This document shows positions 35,091-44,981 of a stretch of DNA of 52,587 nt, piece after piece (position 1 is the stretch's first letter; each line of letters begins with the position of its first letter). The DNA lies in assembly GCA_030696155.1 (NCBI GenBank), contig JAUYSY010000083.1, positions 1 through 52,587 of the forward strand, read 5' to 3'. The notes under the pieces were generated by a model. It saw only the letters and a list, made by a program, of their open reading frames with translations, was not told where the DNA came from and ran no database searches. The position numbers were made by a program, and so were the translations under genes. Origin of the DNA: Alphaproteobacteria bacterium. Lineage in GTDB: Bacteria > Pseudomonadota > Alphaproteobacteria > JAUXUR01.

Positions 35091-36110
35091 ATGAACAAGA
35101 TATTTTTACGTATTACAGCTTTTAGTTTTTTACTGATTGTTTTTATGAACCCGCTTTATGCTGACAACAATAATCCTGTTGCCACTCAAGAAACACAACA
35201 ACCTAAAATTTCTGAAATCAAAAAGGCTCTCATTAAAGAATTATGTGATCTATCCTTTACCCATTTTTTATCCAACGCTGATGACTCAATGCTTTATTTT
35301 ATTAAACCCATTGAATCTGAATTTAAGGCACTTGGATTTACAACAATGCCTTTCGAACAAACAATCAAAAAATCATTGGAAGATAATCAAACTGAACTTA
35401 AACAATTCAAGGAACTTGCATCTTCAATTTCTTTTAACGTTTTAGGTGACCATTTTTCTGAAGAAGAACTTAAAGAACTTCTTGAAATTTATAAAAACCC
35501 TCTTTTTCAAAAACATACTAAATTTCTTTGTTCTGGTTGGTTTTCACCTTTAATTGATGTTTTAAAAGATCCAAAGTTGTATGAAAAATATGAAAGCAAG
35601 ATCAATCAATTCATTAATCTTATTAAAGACCCAAAAACAGAGCTCAAAGGCAATGAACTTGCTGAACTTGGAATTAAAGAATTTCAAACTTTTGTAGACT
35701 TTATCCAAAAAAATAGGGAATCTATAAAAGAAAAATTTACAATACAATTTCCTGCCATTGCACCTTTCGCAATTCCTTTCTTTGAAAGAATAACGTGGAC
35801 TAAATCACAAGGGCCAATAATTGGCGAAGGACTTAAATTTGAAAACCTGAAGACATCATTTGATCGTGATCCTGAAACTGGAAAATATATGATCCTTGAG
35901 GGAGAAATAAAAAATATATCAAATGAAGAAAAAATTATTCCATTAATGAAATGCGTGCCTTATGAAAGAAAAGATGAAGTCTTAAGTGCTGCAAAATTCA
36001 AAGTGAATGCAACTAAATTACAACCTGGTGAATCCACGCATTTTGAAACACGCTTACCACCAGATATGCACCTAAATGCAAGAGATGAACTTCGTTTTTA
36101 TAAAGACTAA
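35091..36110 (+). CDS. Secreted DUF2059-like protein with an added C-terminal Ig-like domain
   Basis: 339 residues with a signal peptide (cut near LYA-D, residue 24), then the DUF2059-like helical part (FSEEELKELLEIYKNPLFQK near 122; VLKDPKLYEKYESKI). The last 95 residues are a separate strand-rich domain (YMILEGEIKNISNEEKIIPL, FKVNATKLQPGESTHFETRL) that resembles the beta-sandwich of DUF3426/FxLYD-type proteins. Its upstream paralogue lacks this domain. A terminator follows 8 bases after the stop. Confidence 0.75.
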   Translation: MNKIFLRITAFSFLLIVFMNPLYADNNNPVATQETQQPKISEIKKALIKELCDLSFTHFLSNADDSMLYFIKPIESEFKALGFTTMPFEQTIKKSLEDNQTELKQFKELASSISFNVLGDHFSEEELKELLEIYKNPLFQKHTKFLCSGWFSPLIDVLKDPKLYEKYESKINQFINLIKDPKTELKGNELAELGIKEFQTFVDFIQKNRESIKEKFTIQFPAIAPFAIPFFERITWTKSQGPIIGEGLKFENLKTSFDRDPETGKYMILEGEIKNISNEEKIIPLMKCVPYERKDEVLSAAKFKVNATKLQPGESTHFETRLPPDMHLNARDELRFYKD

Positions 36111-36117
36111 GCTTAAA

Positions 36118-36150
36118 TAAAGACCACGGGATAAGATCCGCGGTCTTTAC
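36118..36150 (+). terminator. Rho-independent terminator after the DUF2059-like pair
   Basis: AAAGACCACGG and CCGCGGTCTTT pair around an 8-base loop and are followed by ACTTTTT. Confidence 0.85.
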
Positions 36151-36338
36151 TTTTTACCTCACACAACAAATTCCCAGACTTTCGTCATGCGCCTAAATAC
36201 ACACACCCATTAAATCTTCAATATTATAATTTTCATTTAAAAAAACACAAAATATTGACATTTTATTATAATCATGATACATTTATCTTATTGTTTTATT
36301 TGTATAATTTAATATTTCAATGGAAAGGACGTAAGATA

Positions 36339-37310
36339 ATGTTCCTTGGCTTTGTTATACGGAATGCTACGCTTCAAATAATCATTATAAGCATTTTCAC
36401 TCAACTTTCTTTTGCAGGCATAACTGATCCAATTGTAACCCATTATAACAGCTTTATCATTTTTAAAGACTACATAGAAGGCATGGAAATATTGCATGAC
36501 AAAAAAAAATTAGAAAAAATAAATATGTTAGACGAAAAAGATTTTTTTGAAATATCCTCTCTGTCCTATCCTATTATTATAAAAAACAAATCTGATTTTC
36601 TGGTCGCTATCATACCAGTAGATTTATCTTCGCCTTGTTTTATAGCGCCGCATGAAACAATTATTAATTATATTGATGATAAGGAAAACTTTCGTTTGTA
36701 TCGTATTGATTTGGCGTCAAGCATTAACAATATTTCAAATACAATTGGTGCAGTAAGCGCTATAACAACAATTGCAACAAGCACCTTTTTTCTTATTTCA
36801 GCCCCTTTAAGTATTCCAACGATAACAAGTGCCGCAATGCTAGGTGGTGCAAGCTATAAAGTGTATAAATGGATAACATCTTTGCAAAAAGACTTTTCTA
36901 TTGCCGGACAAGAAATTGACCCTGCACGCATTATTGAATCATCCATTGCAAAAATGACGATTAATAATACAAATAACGAAATATCAATTAGTTCAACATT
37001 AAAAATTTTAGATGCAACACAATTAATGAACAAGTTTTTAAAACATATTCCAAAAAAATTAAACGACCTTTCTTCAAAAAACGATCAATTACTCAATCAA
37101 TATCAAAAACAATTTGATGAATGTTCGGCCTTTTATGATAATAACCCAAGCTTTAATCATAAAGTTGCGCAATTATATTTGCTTTATCAACAATTAACGA
37201 ACATCTTAACACCTCCAAAACAAACAAGTATGACGCGAAAATTAATTAAGTTTGTTAAAAATTCAGAAAACCATGCAGCAATAATGGCACTTGTTAAAGC
37301 ATTAACCTAA
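36339..37310 (+). CDS. Secreted protein with a central hydrophobic hairpin (paralogue 1)
   Basis: 323 residues from the ATG at 36339, which has an AAAGGACG ribosome site and gives a normal signal peptide ending QLSFA-G; the longer open frame from 36255 is unlikely. Paralogue of the next gene: both share SYPIIIKNKSD, IAPHET, NFRxYRI, a long hydrophobic Ala/Gly/Ser/Thr-rich stretch with ISAPLSIPxIT (about residues 130-175), and the ending PPKQ-x-x-x-M-x-K-L-I-x-F-V-K-N. I know no family. A secreted protein with an internal membrane hairpin could insert in a host or outer membrane; this is inference. Confidence 0.75.
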   Translation: MFLGFVIRNATLQIIIISIFTQLSFAGITDPIVTHYNSFIIFKDYIEGMEILHDKKKLEKINMLDEKDFFEISSLSYPIIIKNKSDFLVAIIPVDLSSPCFIAPHETIINYIDDKENFRLYRIDLASSINNISNTIGAVSAITTIATSTFFLISAPLSIPTITSAAMLGGASYKVYKWITSLQKDFSIAGQEIDPARIIESSIAKMTINNTNNEISISSTLKILDATQLMNKFLKHIPKKLNDLSSKNDQLLNQYQKQFDECSAFYDNNPSFNHKVAQLYLLYQQLTNILTPPKQTSMTRKLIKFVKNSENHAAIMALVKALT

Positions 37311-37459
37311 CCTTAAGACTCAATTCTTCAATCCATTAGTGCAATTTTCCCAATAAATAACGTAAATTATATTGACATAATTTAATAATATCTTTACACT
37401 GTAACTATATTTAATTTTATCAAGTATTTTTTATTTTTTTAAACAAAGGATTTAACGTT

Positions 37460-38824
37460 ATGAGAATTAACAATTTTATTCGAAATTCTATATTTCAAAT
37501 TGCCATTTTCAGTATTTTCACACAAGCTGCTTTTGCTGGCACCAACGATATAAATTTAGATTTATCGAGCCCTTCAAACAAACAATTGATTCAAGAATAT
37601 GTACCTATTGATCTTACATGGGATTTTTTAAGACAATTAGAAAAAACTAATTGTTCTGGCATCAACGATACCGACAATTCAATTAAGCAAAATGGTACTG
37701 AATTTACAGCAAATTCTTTAGATATACAAAAAGCTCTACCCTATACCAACAAATTATCTTTTCCAACACTTACAAAAGCTACTTTCAATCCTGACGATCA
37801 AATTTTTGATCTTACGTATCAATATAAATATCTTTTTGGCAACAATTATGAATTTATTATTCGCGCTAAACCAAGTGCTGACAAAACACAAGAATTTGAA
37901 ACAAAATTAGGTAATCTTGTTCAACAAGCACCAGAAAAAGTTGATGACTTTGTAATTTTGGAAGATAGATTGGACAATTCTTCAAATCAATCATCATCTA
38001 GTGCTGACCTTAGTTTAATAGTACAAAATGATTTCGATGATTTATTATATTTTGACGATGAATCTTACCCAATTATCATCAAAAATAAGTCTGATCATCT
38101 TGTCGTTATTAGACAAGGAAATCAAATTTCATCAATAGCGCCACATGAAACGGTTGTAAAATATATCAACAGCAAACAAAACTTTCGCATGTACCGCATT
38201 AACCCCGCATCAAGTGTTGTAAATATTGCAGGCAGCATTGGCGCTGCCGGTGCAGTAGCTACGATTAGTACAACACTTGCAACAGGCGCTTGTATGCTTG
38301 TCTCTGCCCCCTTAAGTATTCCTATTATAACAGGCGCAAGCATAATTGGAGGCGCAGGATTCACTTTATATAAATTTGTAAAAGCTGCAAAAAAACGTTG
38401 TCCAATTACAAGTAACGAAGTAAATCCAGATGAGATAGATTCTGAATCTATTACTAAAATCACTATTACAAATGCTGAAGATGAATCAACAATTGACACC
38501 AAATTAAAATTGGTCAATTCAAACAAATTGCTTAATAAAGTTTCACAATCTTTCTTTTATATATTATCACAATTTATTGATGCTGATTCTAAAAACAATC
38601 AATTAGCTGAAGATTTTCAACAAAGATTTGCAGAATTAACAAGTGAATTTAAAAGTGATCTTGAACTCAATACGAAAACTGCAAAACTTGTTTTACTACT
38701 TCAGGAATTAAGAAATATGATTAATCCACCAAAGCAAATTAGCACAATGGAAAAATTAATCAATTTTGTTAAAAATCCAGAAAATCGTGATGCTGTTATA
38801 ACGCTTGTTAAGGCAGTAAAATAG
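37460..38824 (+). CDS. Secreted protein with a central hydrophobic hairpin (paralogue 2)
   Basis: 454 residues; signal peptide MRINNFIRNSIFQIAIFSIF, cut near AAFA-G. It differs from paralogue 1 by about 130 extra residues after the signal. The shared core runs from SYPIIIKNKSDHLVVI through the hydrophobic hairpin (SIGAAGAVATISTTLATGAC, MLVSAPLSIPIITGASIIGG) to the C-terminus KLINFVKNPENRDAVITLVK. The TAG stop codon is the first three bases of palindromic element C2. The unit likely arose by tandem duplication. Confidence 0.75.
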   Translation: MRINNFIRNSIFQIAIFSIFTQAAFAGTNDINLDLSSPSNKQLIQEYVPIDLTWDFLRQLEKTNCSGINDTDNSIKQNGTEFTANSLDIQKALPYTNKLSFPTLTKATFNPDDQIFDLTYQYKYLFGNNYEFIIRAKPSADKTQEFETKLGNLVQQAPEKVDDFVILEDRLDNSSNQSSSSADLSLIVQNDFDDLLYFDDESYPIIIKNKSDHLVVIRQGNQISSIAPHETVVKYINSKQNFRMYRINPASSVVNIAGSIGAAGAVATISTTLATGACMLVSAPLSIPIITGASIIGGAGFTLYKFVKAAKKRCPITSNEVNPDEIDSESITKITITNAEDESTIDTKLKLVNSNKLLNKVSQSFFYILSQFIDADSKNNQLAEDFQQRFAELTSEFKSDLELNTKTAKLVLLLQELRNMINPPKQISTMEKLINFVKNPENRDAVITLVKAVK

Positions 38825-38964
38825 ACTTCTTTCGAACGCTACTACTGTGGTCGATTGATGCGTCGCTTCGGCACTCAGATCCTCATGTATAAAGAATACA
38901 CAAGGGAATCCGTGCCGAATCTTCTATTACTCGCCTTATATTAGCGAGTTTTGAAAGATGTCTA
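38822..38964. repeat. Palindromic element family C, copy C2
   Basis: 143 bp. The left end TAGACTTCTTTCGAA contains the stop codon of the gene at 37460; the right end GAGTTTTGAAAGATGTCTA is slightly diverged. The core is TCATGTATAAAGAATACAC. It ends 15 bases before the stop of the minus-strand oxygenase-like gene, so it fills the whole convergent gap. Confidence 0.88.
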
Positions 38965-38979
38965 ATTCGTGAATATACT

Positions 38980-39801
38980 TCAAGCAACATCTGGCATATA
39001 ATATTTACGTGTTTCAGAACGAGGTAAAGCCTCAACTCCATCGGCCTCAATAAACGCAACAATCGCCCATCTGGCAAAAGGTTTGCCAATATAGGATTCA
39101 TCTAATTGAATAACATCATGCCAACCAGGAAACAAATCCTCGTTATTCATAATCTTTCTGAAATTACTTGAAATCATAAAAATTGCGTGATTTTCTTTGT
39201 GCTCAACAAGCTTCAAATTTTCAGGATGACTACCAATACGAAGTCCTGGACAACTTTCAGCAATACCTAAAGTAAAAGATCCCGCATCAAAATGTGGTTT
39301 TGCAAGATACTTACCCGATTCATCCCAATTATACTTCAAAAACCGTAATAAAATATGAGGCATTTCAGCGTCAAAAACTTTAGAATACAAGCCTTTATTT
39401 TCTGGTTCAAAATAATTCAATATCTGACTCATCGTGTCATATACTAAATCCCAGATAGGCTTTGCTTTGAGCATAAAATCATTAACAACAGGATGTTGTT
39501 GCAAGAAATCGTGATATTTTTTAAAAATAGCAGGATGAAAATGAAAGAAATCCTTACTGTCATTATACATATGATCATTCGGATCACGATGCTTAAACCC
39601 AACATCACCCCTACGATGAATAGGCGAAACTGTAAAATCAATATGATTTTTAATGAAATCAGGCTCTTCTAAAAATTTAAAAAAAGCACTCATTGCTTTT
39701 TCAATGCTTAATGTATCAAGTGGAAAAGGAATTGAGGTATAAAATTGTTGTTGAAGTTGATTATAAAAATTTTGATCAATTAAATTTAAATTATTTTTCA
39801 T
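38980..39801 (-). CDS. 2-oxoglutarate/Fe(II)-dependent oxygenase-like protein
   Basis: 273 residues from the ATG at 39801, placed 10 bases after AAGGAG; an ATG at 39810 lies too close to that site. The iron triad is suggested by H-x-D in AKPHFDAGSFTLGI and a distal His in FPGWHDVIQLDES, with an Arg nearby in PFARWAIVAFIE for 2-oxoglutarate. The overall layout fits the isopenicillin-N-synthase-like branch. The substrate is unknown. An alternative is an inactive relative, since the motif order was judged by eye only. Confidence 0.65.
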   Translation of the reverse strand: MKNNLNLIDQNFYNQLQQQFYTSIPFPLDTLSIEKAMSAFFKFLEEPDFIKNHIDFTVSPIHRRGDVGFKHRDPNDHMYNDSKDFFHFHPAIFKKYHDFLQQHPVVNDFMLKAKPIWDLVYDTMSQILNYFEPENKGLYSKVFDAEMPHILLRFLKYNWDESGKYLAKPHFDAGSFTLGIAESCPGLRIGSHPENLKLVEHKENHAIFMISSNFRKIMNNEDLFPGWHDVIQLDESYIGKPFARWAIVAFIEADGVEALPRSETRKYYMPDVA

Positions 39802-39928
39802 CTTTTGCATTCTCCTTGATCCATTTTAAACCATTGCCACTTCATGATCTTGGTCCAATTGACTTAATCATATTTACTCCTTTACACTATTAAAAAACAA
39901 CTTTTTTCTACAATATTTAGGGATTGCC

Positions 39929-41722
39929 ATGCTAAAGTTTTTATTTTTTGGAATTATTGTTCTTTTTTCATCATCACTCCAAGCAACAAATGATCTTGCT
40001 TTAGAATATATTAAAGATCTAAGTATACATGTACCCGAAGCCGGCAGTTTTTTAGGATTATCCGAATATGATAATCAAGTTGGTTATATTCAAAAAAATC
40101 AAGATGATGTGGAGGGGCGATTTAATACCAGATGGCGCAATCGCCTTGATGAAGAACTTTCTAATTTAAAAGCGACACATGGAAATAATCCTGAAGAAAT
40201 GTCTCTTGAATCCCACGAAACCTATGTAGAACTCTTGAATCTACAAAGAAAATGCGACGCCAACCTTAAAGTTTTAGAACAAAATGAAAAATATGCGCGA
40301 TTAACAATTCCTAATACGTATTTCAATACCATGTTTGATGCTATAGATCCTGTTATGTTTATATTTATACAAACATTTTTATTGCTTCAAGAACGTGGTG
40401 TTGATGCAGCAACGCAACGTTTCAATCTGTACCTTTATGGCCAAAATGACAATCCTCCTTTTATTCAAGGCGTTCAACAATATTTAGAAACAAAAATTGC
40501 TCAATATATTCAAAAAGATAAGAAAATTCTTTATCCACCATGCAAGCAAATCCAAAGCATGATTGCACAAGCGAACAAATTAAAATTCCTTGCGCCTTTT
40601 GCTTTAACAAAATTATGGGGCGCCACATCTAAAACATGGCACTTTTGGTCACAAGTTAATAACTATATTTGGTTCTTAGAACAAAAAATTCTTCCTCATT
40701 GTACGGACGACTATGCTCTACCTGAAGATTTATATAAAGCATATATGAATTTACAAGGCATTTATGTTGATGATCCAAAAAAATTGGCAGAAGAAGCGTT
40801 AAAGCACTTTGAAAATGCCCATAAAGAATTTTCAGATTTATCTATAGGTTTATCCGCTAAGTACAATACAGTAAGTGCCTTACCGAATGAAATCATGAAC
40901 GAACTTAAGATAAAAACAGCCGTAAAATCACAAAATGAAGCGCTGATTTTATACAATGATACGGCGAAAGATCTAGAAAATATTATAAGAAACAATGATC
41001 TTTTTGATCTACCCGAAAGCGAAATGTCCGTAAGATTATCAGGAACATTAGAAGGAATGGTTGTCCAAGCATCTAGATGTACCCCACCAAAAGTTTTCAA
41101 CAATCATGGTCGTTTTCGCCCTGAACTTGTTTTGGCCGATTGGAAAAATAATGGCAACAAATTTAGCGCCCACTTTTTAACGGCACATGAAGGACGCCCA
41201 GGTCATGAACTGCATTTTTCGTCTATTCTTGACCAAGAGCAAAACTATCTTAGAACTAATCTATTATTCGATTTTGCGACAATTGAAGGATGGGCTTGTT
41301 ATGCAGAACATGCACTGCTTCCATTCTTCGCGCATGAGGAACAACGAATAAGCGAGTTGGATTTTCAACGATTCATCTCATTAAAAGCGGCGCTTTGTAT
41401 TCAATTAATGTTAGGCGAAAAAAATCAAGCCGAAATTAAAGAGACTCTTATGACTGAACTTGATATTCCTGAAACACTAGCGGATACAGCAATTGCCAGA
41501 TTTGCAGGAAATTTGGGATTAGCCCAAGCTATTTGTTATTATTACGGACAGCAACGTCTTATTAAATTAAAAGAAGAGCTTGAACAAAAACTAGGCAACA
41601 AATTCAACCTAAAAGAATTTCACAATGCTGTTCTTTCGTACGGCATATTGTCTATTGATTTATCTGCGCCCCTTATCGAACGCAAACTTAGAGGTGATGA
41701 TAGTCATGAATTTGAAATGTAA
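39929..41722 (+). CDS. Secreted DUF885 family peptidase-like protein
   Basis: 597 residues with a signal peptide (MLKFLFFGIIVLFSSSLQAT). The C-terminal half has the DUF885 zinc-peptidase signature: TAHEGRPGHELHFSSIL (HExxPGH) at about residue 422, then ATIEGWACYAEHALLPF with the third acidic ligand, and YYYGQQRLIKLKEEL, all in the known family order. Members are predicted metallopeptidases of the periplasm or outside. The N-terminal half is divergent. It is monocistronic as far as I can see. Confidence 0.87.
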   Translation: MLKFLFFGIIVLFSSSLQATNDLALEYIKDLSIHVPEAGSFLGLSEYDNQVGYIQKNQDDVEGRFNTRWRNRLDEELSNLKATHGNNPEEMSLESHETYVELLNLQRKCDANLKVLEQNEKYARLTIPNTYFNTMFDAIDPVMFIFIQTFLLLQERGVDAATQRFNLYLYGQNDNPPFIQGVQQYLETKIAQYIQKDKKILYPPCKQIQSMIAQANKLKFLAPFALTKLWGATSKTWHFWSQVNNYIWFLEQKILPHCTDDYALPEDLYKAYMNLQGIYVDDPKKLAEEALKHFENAHKEFSDLSIGLSAKYNTVSALPNEIMNELKIKTAVKSQNEALILYNDTAKDLENIIRNNDLFDLPESEMSVRLSGTLEGMVVQASRCTPPKVFNNHGRFRPELVLADWKNNGNKFSAHFLTAHEGRPGHELHFSSILDQEQNYLRTNLLFDFATIEGWACYAEHALLPFFAHEEQRISELDFQRFISLKAALCIQLMLGEKNQAEIKETLMTELDIPETLADTAIARFAGNLGLAQAICYYYGQQRLIKLKEELEQKLGNKFNLKEFHNAVLSYGILSIDLSAPLIERKLRGDDSHEFEM

Positions 41723-41817
41723 TGAATTTTTTATAGTATTTTCTATTAAAAATCGAACTTATTTTGTTTAAAATTAAGAGCTGTTAATGCAACTATTTGC
41801 TTTGTTTTGAGTATTTT

Positions 41818-41852
41818 TAGATTGCCGCGGGGCTTTGCCCCTAGCAATGATG
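41818..41852. repeat. Short family F repeat unit
   Basis: AGATTGCCGCGGGGCTTTGC followed by CCCTAGCAATGA: a single hairpin unit of the family found at 6794, 12187 and 46972. It is the only recognisable feature, besides the hairpin at 41995, in the 317-bp gap between the DUF885 gene and the minus-strand gene at 42040. Confidence 0.65.
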
Positions 41853-41994
41853 AGTGGGAAGAGTAATTTTCATTGTTTCATTAGTTCGATTATTTTTAAA
41901 AAACACTATATTAGAGGCTGTTGACATTTCATAACGTTAATTCTGATGTATTAAGTCAAAAGAATGATTGATTATAAATGAATTGTTTTAAAGT

Positions 41995-42025
41995 AGCCTG
42001 TCTTCTGTTGAAAAGAAAACAGGCT
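41995..42025 (-). terminator. Possible terminator hairpin after the 174-aa exported protein gene
   Basis: AGCCTGT and ACAGGCT form a 7-bp stem with a further small inner stem, 15 bases beyond the stop of the minus-strand gene at 42040. The T-run is weak. Confidence 0.45.
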
Positions 42026-42039
42026 TTACGTTGATAGAT

Positions 42040-42564
42040 TTATTCGTCGTTATCATTGCTTGCTACAGGCTTTTTACCAGCACCTGTTATTTTACCTGCT
42101 ACATGATCTGTAAGGCCTTTTGTGCCGCCTGTTGCATATGCAGTACCAGCTTCAATACCACCTTTTGCTATTTTTATAATGTTGGCAGGGTCTGTCACGA
42201 AATTAACAGTACCTTGTAAAGCTGAACTTGCAACTTGTTTACCAGCATCAAAAACTGCACCAGCAGCTGATTTAGCAACTTCCCCAGCTTTACCAACAAG
42301 TTCTTTGCTTTTGTCTACGACTTTATTGAATGTATCTTTGAGGCTAAATAATACCGCATCAGCATCAGCTTTTTTGGAACCATCGCCAAAATGTTTTGCA
42401 GATGGTTTGAATTCCATACTGCCATCTTTTTTATGGTGTACTTCAACAGTGATGTGCGTTACAGCATCAACATCATTTGCAGCGCCTACAGCGGCTGCAG
42501 TAACTTGTGTTGTGTATAATGAAACAGACAATATTGTTGCAAATGTAAGTGAGATGAATTTCAT
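42040..42564 (-). CDS. Small exported protein with amphipathic helices (unknown function)
   Basis: 174 residues from the ATG at 42564, which follows GGAGGG at good spacing (an ATG 12 bases upstream is less likely). The signal peptide is MKFISLTFATILSVSLYTTQ, cut near VTA-A. The mature part has a short strand-like N-terminus (ITVEVHHKKDGSMEF) and then long Ala/Lys/Val/Gly-rich amphipathic helices (KELVGKAGEVAKSAAGAVFD), ending in a very acidic tail. I know no family. It stands alone upstream of the flagellar block and faces the same way. Confidence 0.7.
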   Translation of the reverse strand: MKFISLTFATILSVSLYTTQVTAAAVGAANDVDAVTHITVEVHHKKDGSMEFKPSAKHFGDGSKKADADAVLFSLKDTFNKVVDKSKELVGKAGEVAKSAAGAVFDAGKQVASSALQGTVNFVTDPANIIKIAKGGIEAGTAYATGGTKGLTDHVAGKITGAGKKPVASNDNDE

Positions 42565-42680
42565 GTTACCCTCCAATTTATTGTTATTTATGTAAATTTT
42601 AAATTTACATCTTGTTTACTTAATTTTATCATAAAAAAAATATTACTTAAACAACAATTTAAACGTTTGATTTCTTGTTT

Positions 42681-43400
42681 TTATAAAAGTCCCAATGATT
42701 TAAAAGAAGCATGGCCATTTTTACCAATAATCAGATGATCATGAATCGAAATACCTAATAATTTAGTTATTTGGTTAATTTCTTTTGTGATTTCAATGTC
42801 AGCTTTGGAAGGAGAGGGATCTCCACTAGGGTGATTATGCACAAGGACGATGCTTAAAGCGTTTAGTTCAAAGCACCTTTTGATAATGTCGCGTGGGTAA
42901 ACGGACGCTTGATCAATAGTGCCTTTTTGATGGGCTTCATCCGTTATTAATCTGTTTTTGTTGTCTAAATAAAGGACATGAAATTCTTCGTTTTCAGCAA
43001 AGGCAAGGTTTGCATGGCAATAATCAAGTACAAGTCGCCAAGAACTTAAAATGGGTTTATTGATAATTTGTTCACGCGCCAATCTTATAGCGGCGGCACC
43101 TATTATTTTGATGGCGAAAACGGCATGTGTGCCGATGCCTTTATGATTAAGTAGTTTTTCAATAGGTGCTGAAATAATTGCGGCAAAGGAACTGTAAATA
43201 CGCATGAGCTCTTTGGCTAAAGGTTTAACGTCGCCTCTGGGAATGCCTAAAAATAGAACGAGTTCTAGCATTTCATAATCGGCGAGTGCGTCAGGGCCAC
43301 CTTTTAAAAAACGTTCTTTAAGACGTTGTCTGTGGCCAACATAATCTTGAGGCGTATTTTCAGGTAAGTCATGGGATATTTCATATAATTCTTCGTTCAT
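42681..43400 (-). CDS. radC: RadC family JAMM-domain protein
   Basis: 239 residues. An N-terminal helix-hairpin-helix-like part ([20 protein letters not shown], then [15 protein letters not shown]) is followed by the metal-binding JAMM motif [14 protein letters not shown] at 188-201. The family was named for DNA repair but its real role is unsettled. It overlaps nadK by 4 bases (ATGA), so it is the last gene of the flagellar-nadK-radC operon. Confidence 0.95.
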   Translation of the reverse strand: MNEELYEISHDLPENTPQDYVGHRQRLKERFLKGGPDALADYEMLELVLFLGIPRGDVKPLAKELMRIYSSFAAIISAPIEKLLNHKGIGTHAVFAIKIIGAAAIRLAREQIINKPILSSWRLVLDYCHANLAFAENEEFHVLYLDNKNRLITDEAHQKGTIDQASVYPRDIIKRCFELNALSIVLVHNHPSGDPSPSKADIEITKEINQITKLLGISIHDHLIIGKNGHASFKSLGLL

Positions 43401-44191
43401 GGTAAGAATTGCTCGGCAAAAATGCGTTCATCTAAATTATGTTCTGGATCAAAAAGAAGCGAAAGTTTGCGCTTGGGATCCTCTAAAACCTCAACTTTAC
43501 GTACGTCACGAATTTCGGTGAAATCAGCAACAGCGCTCACTGGGCGTTTTTCAGCTTCAAGAATGTCAAACCCTATTTTCGATCCATGGGATAAAATAGC
43601 CCCGCGCCAGCGTCGTGGTCTAAAAGCACTAATAGGGGTTAAAGCGATGACATTTGATTGTAACGGCAAAATGGGGCCATGGACGGATAAATTATAGGCG
43701 GTGCTACCTGCGGGTGTTGAAACAATAGCGCCATCTGCGATTAATTCTTGAATGCGTACATGATCGTCAATTGAAATGCGTAATTTTGCCGTTTGGCGTG
43801 TTTCACGTAAAAGGGAGACTTCGTTAATGGCAAGTGCTTCTTTAATTTTGCCATCAATGCATTCTGCGCGCATCAGAAGAGGGCGTAATTTTATTAATTG
43901 AGCTTTTTCAAGACGTTCTATAAGATTTGAGGAAGAATAATTATTCATCAAAAATCCAGTTGACCCCAAATTCATCCCATAAACGGGGATATCGTCATTG
44001 ATAAATCTATGAAGCGTTTCAAGCATGAAACCATCACCGCCAAGTGCTACAATGATTTCTGCTTGATAGGGTTCGGTATGTTTATAAAGCTTTTCAAATT
44101 TCATTAATGCAGATTGCGCAAGTTCTGAACGTGACGCTAAAAAAGCAATGTCAGGGGCAGCGCGTTTAAATAAGGAGAGGCCTTTGATCAT
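43397..44191 (-). CDS. nadK: NAD kinase
   Basis: 264 residues from the ATG at 44191, preceded by GAGGAT; the open frame goes further up to 44239 but the family begins shortly before IAFLASRS. It phosphorylates NAD to NADP. The signature GGDG is at 51-54 ([13 protein letters not shown]), with NEVSLLRE and [20 protein letters not shown] further on. The start overlaps the end of the FliK-like gene by 26 bases and the stop overlaps radC. Confidence 0.95.
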   Translation of the reverse strand: MIKGLSLFKRAAPDIAFLASRSELAQSALMKFEKLYKHTEPYQAEIIVALGGDGFMLETLHRFINDDIPVYGMNLGSTGFLMNNYSSSNLIERLEKAQLIKLRPLLMRAECIDGKIKEALAINEVSLLRETRQTAKLRISIDDHVRIQELIADGAIVSTPAGSTAYNLSVHGPILPLQSNVIALTPISAFRPRRWRGAILSHGSKIGFDILEAEKRPVSAVADFTEIRDVRKVEVLEDPKRKLSLLFDPEHNLDERIFAEQFLP

Positions 44192-44981
44192 TTTTATCCT
44201 CAATGATAGCAATTTGGGGCAATTGTTTATGGGTTTCAAAAACTAAGTCACCATTTTTAGTTGAAGCATTTAAGATTGATTTAAAAAGCGATTGAATGTC
44301 TTTCTGAATGTCTTCTGGAAAATTCGTTTGAGAACGTAAATAGAGGTGGAACGTTTTGGGATCGATTAAACCATCGAATTGCACGAGTCCTATTTCGGAT
44401 AAATTGAATTCAGCGACGAATCTCGTTTGAATGTTCTGTTTTGTTGTTTTTTTATTGTTTTTGTTATCAGGATCTTTATCTTGCTGAAAATCTTCTTTGT
44501 GTGTGTGTCTATAATAAAATTTTAAAGGTAATATTTTTTCGCTATCAAGAATAGGGAAGAGGATCATTTTCCAATGAGTTGTGTTTTCATCTTCTTTGAT
44601 TAAAAAAGATTCCATCGATTTGAGTGGCAATGTATCAATTTTGGATTGTGTGTTTTTATCTAATAGATGTGCCAATGAAAATTTATCAAGTATTTTTTCG
44701 GTGAATTGTGATAATTGTACAGATAAATTTTTGTCTAATTTTGGTATAACATTAAGAAATTCTTTAAGGCTGTTTTCAGATTTTGAAATATTAATCAAAT
44801 TTTCAAGAGGTTCAAATAATATATTAATTATATTATTTAAGGTTGTTTTTGAAGTAATTTTTATATTTTGATTTTGGTTTTCATTGGTTAATATTTGTTG
44901 CGTGTTGGGTATAGTAGAACTAATACTTGGTTGCAACAAAGTGTTTAGATTGGGTGAAATGATCGTTGCATTTATGCTCAT
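44166..44981 (-). CDS. FliK-like flagellar hook-length control protein (C-terminal domain type)
   Basis: 271 residues. The N-terminal half is low-complexity and Asn/Ser/Thr-rich ([20 protein letters not shown]), as in hook-length rulers. The C-terminal part ([20 protein letters not shown], then [20 protein letters not shown]) resembles the FliK C-terminal domain, where LxLxxLGxVxVxL precedes a strand and helix. Position between flhG and nadK supports a flagellar role. It overlaps flhG by 4 bases. It is shorter than usual FliK, so a chaperone-like or truncated function is possible. Confidence 0.6.
   Translation of the reverse strand: MSINATIISPNLNTLLQPSISSTIPNTQQILTNENQNQNIKITSKTTLNNIINILFEPLENLINISKSENSLKEFLNVIPKLDKNLSVQLSQFTEKILDKFSLAHLLDKNTQSKIDTLPLKSMESFLIKEDENTTHWKMILFPILDSEKILPLKFYYRHTHKEDFQQDKDPDNKNNKKTTKQNIQTRFVAEFNLSEIGLVQFDGLIDPKTFHLYLRSQTNFPEDIQKDIQSLFKSILNASTKNGDLVFETHKQLPQIAIIEDKNDQRPLLI

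Noticed and set aside
42122-42595. Open frame of 157 codons opposite the small exported protein gene
   Set aside because: The minus-strand gene has a signal peptide and a strong ribosome site; the plus-strand frame arises from its Ala/Gly/Lys codon use.
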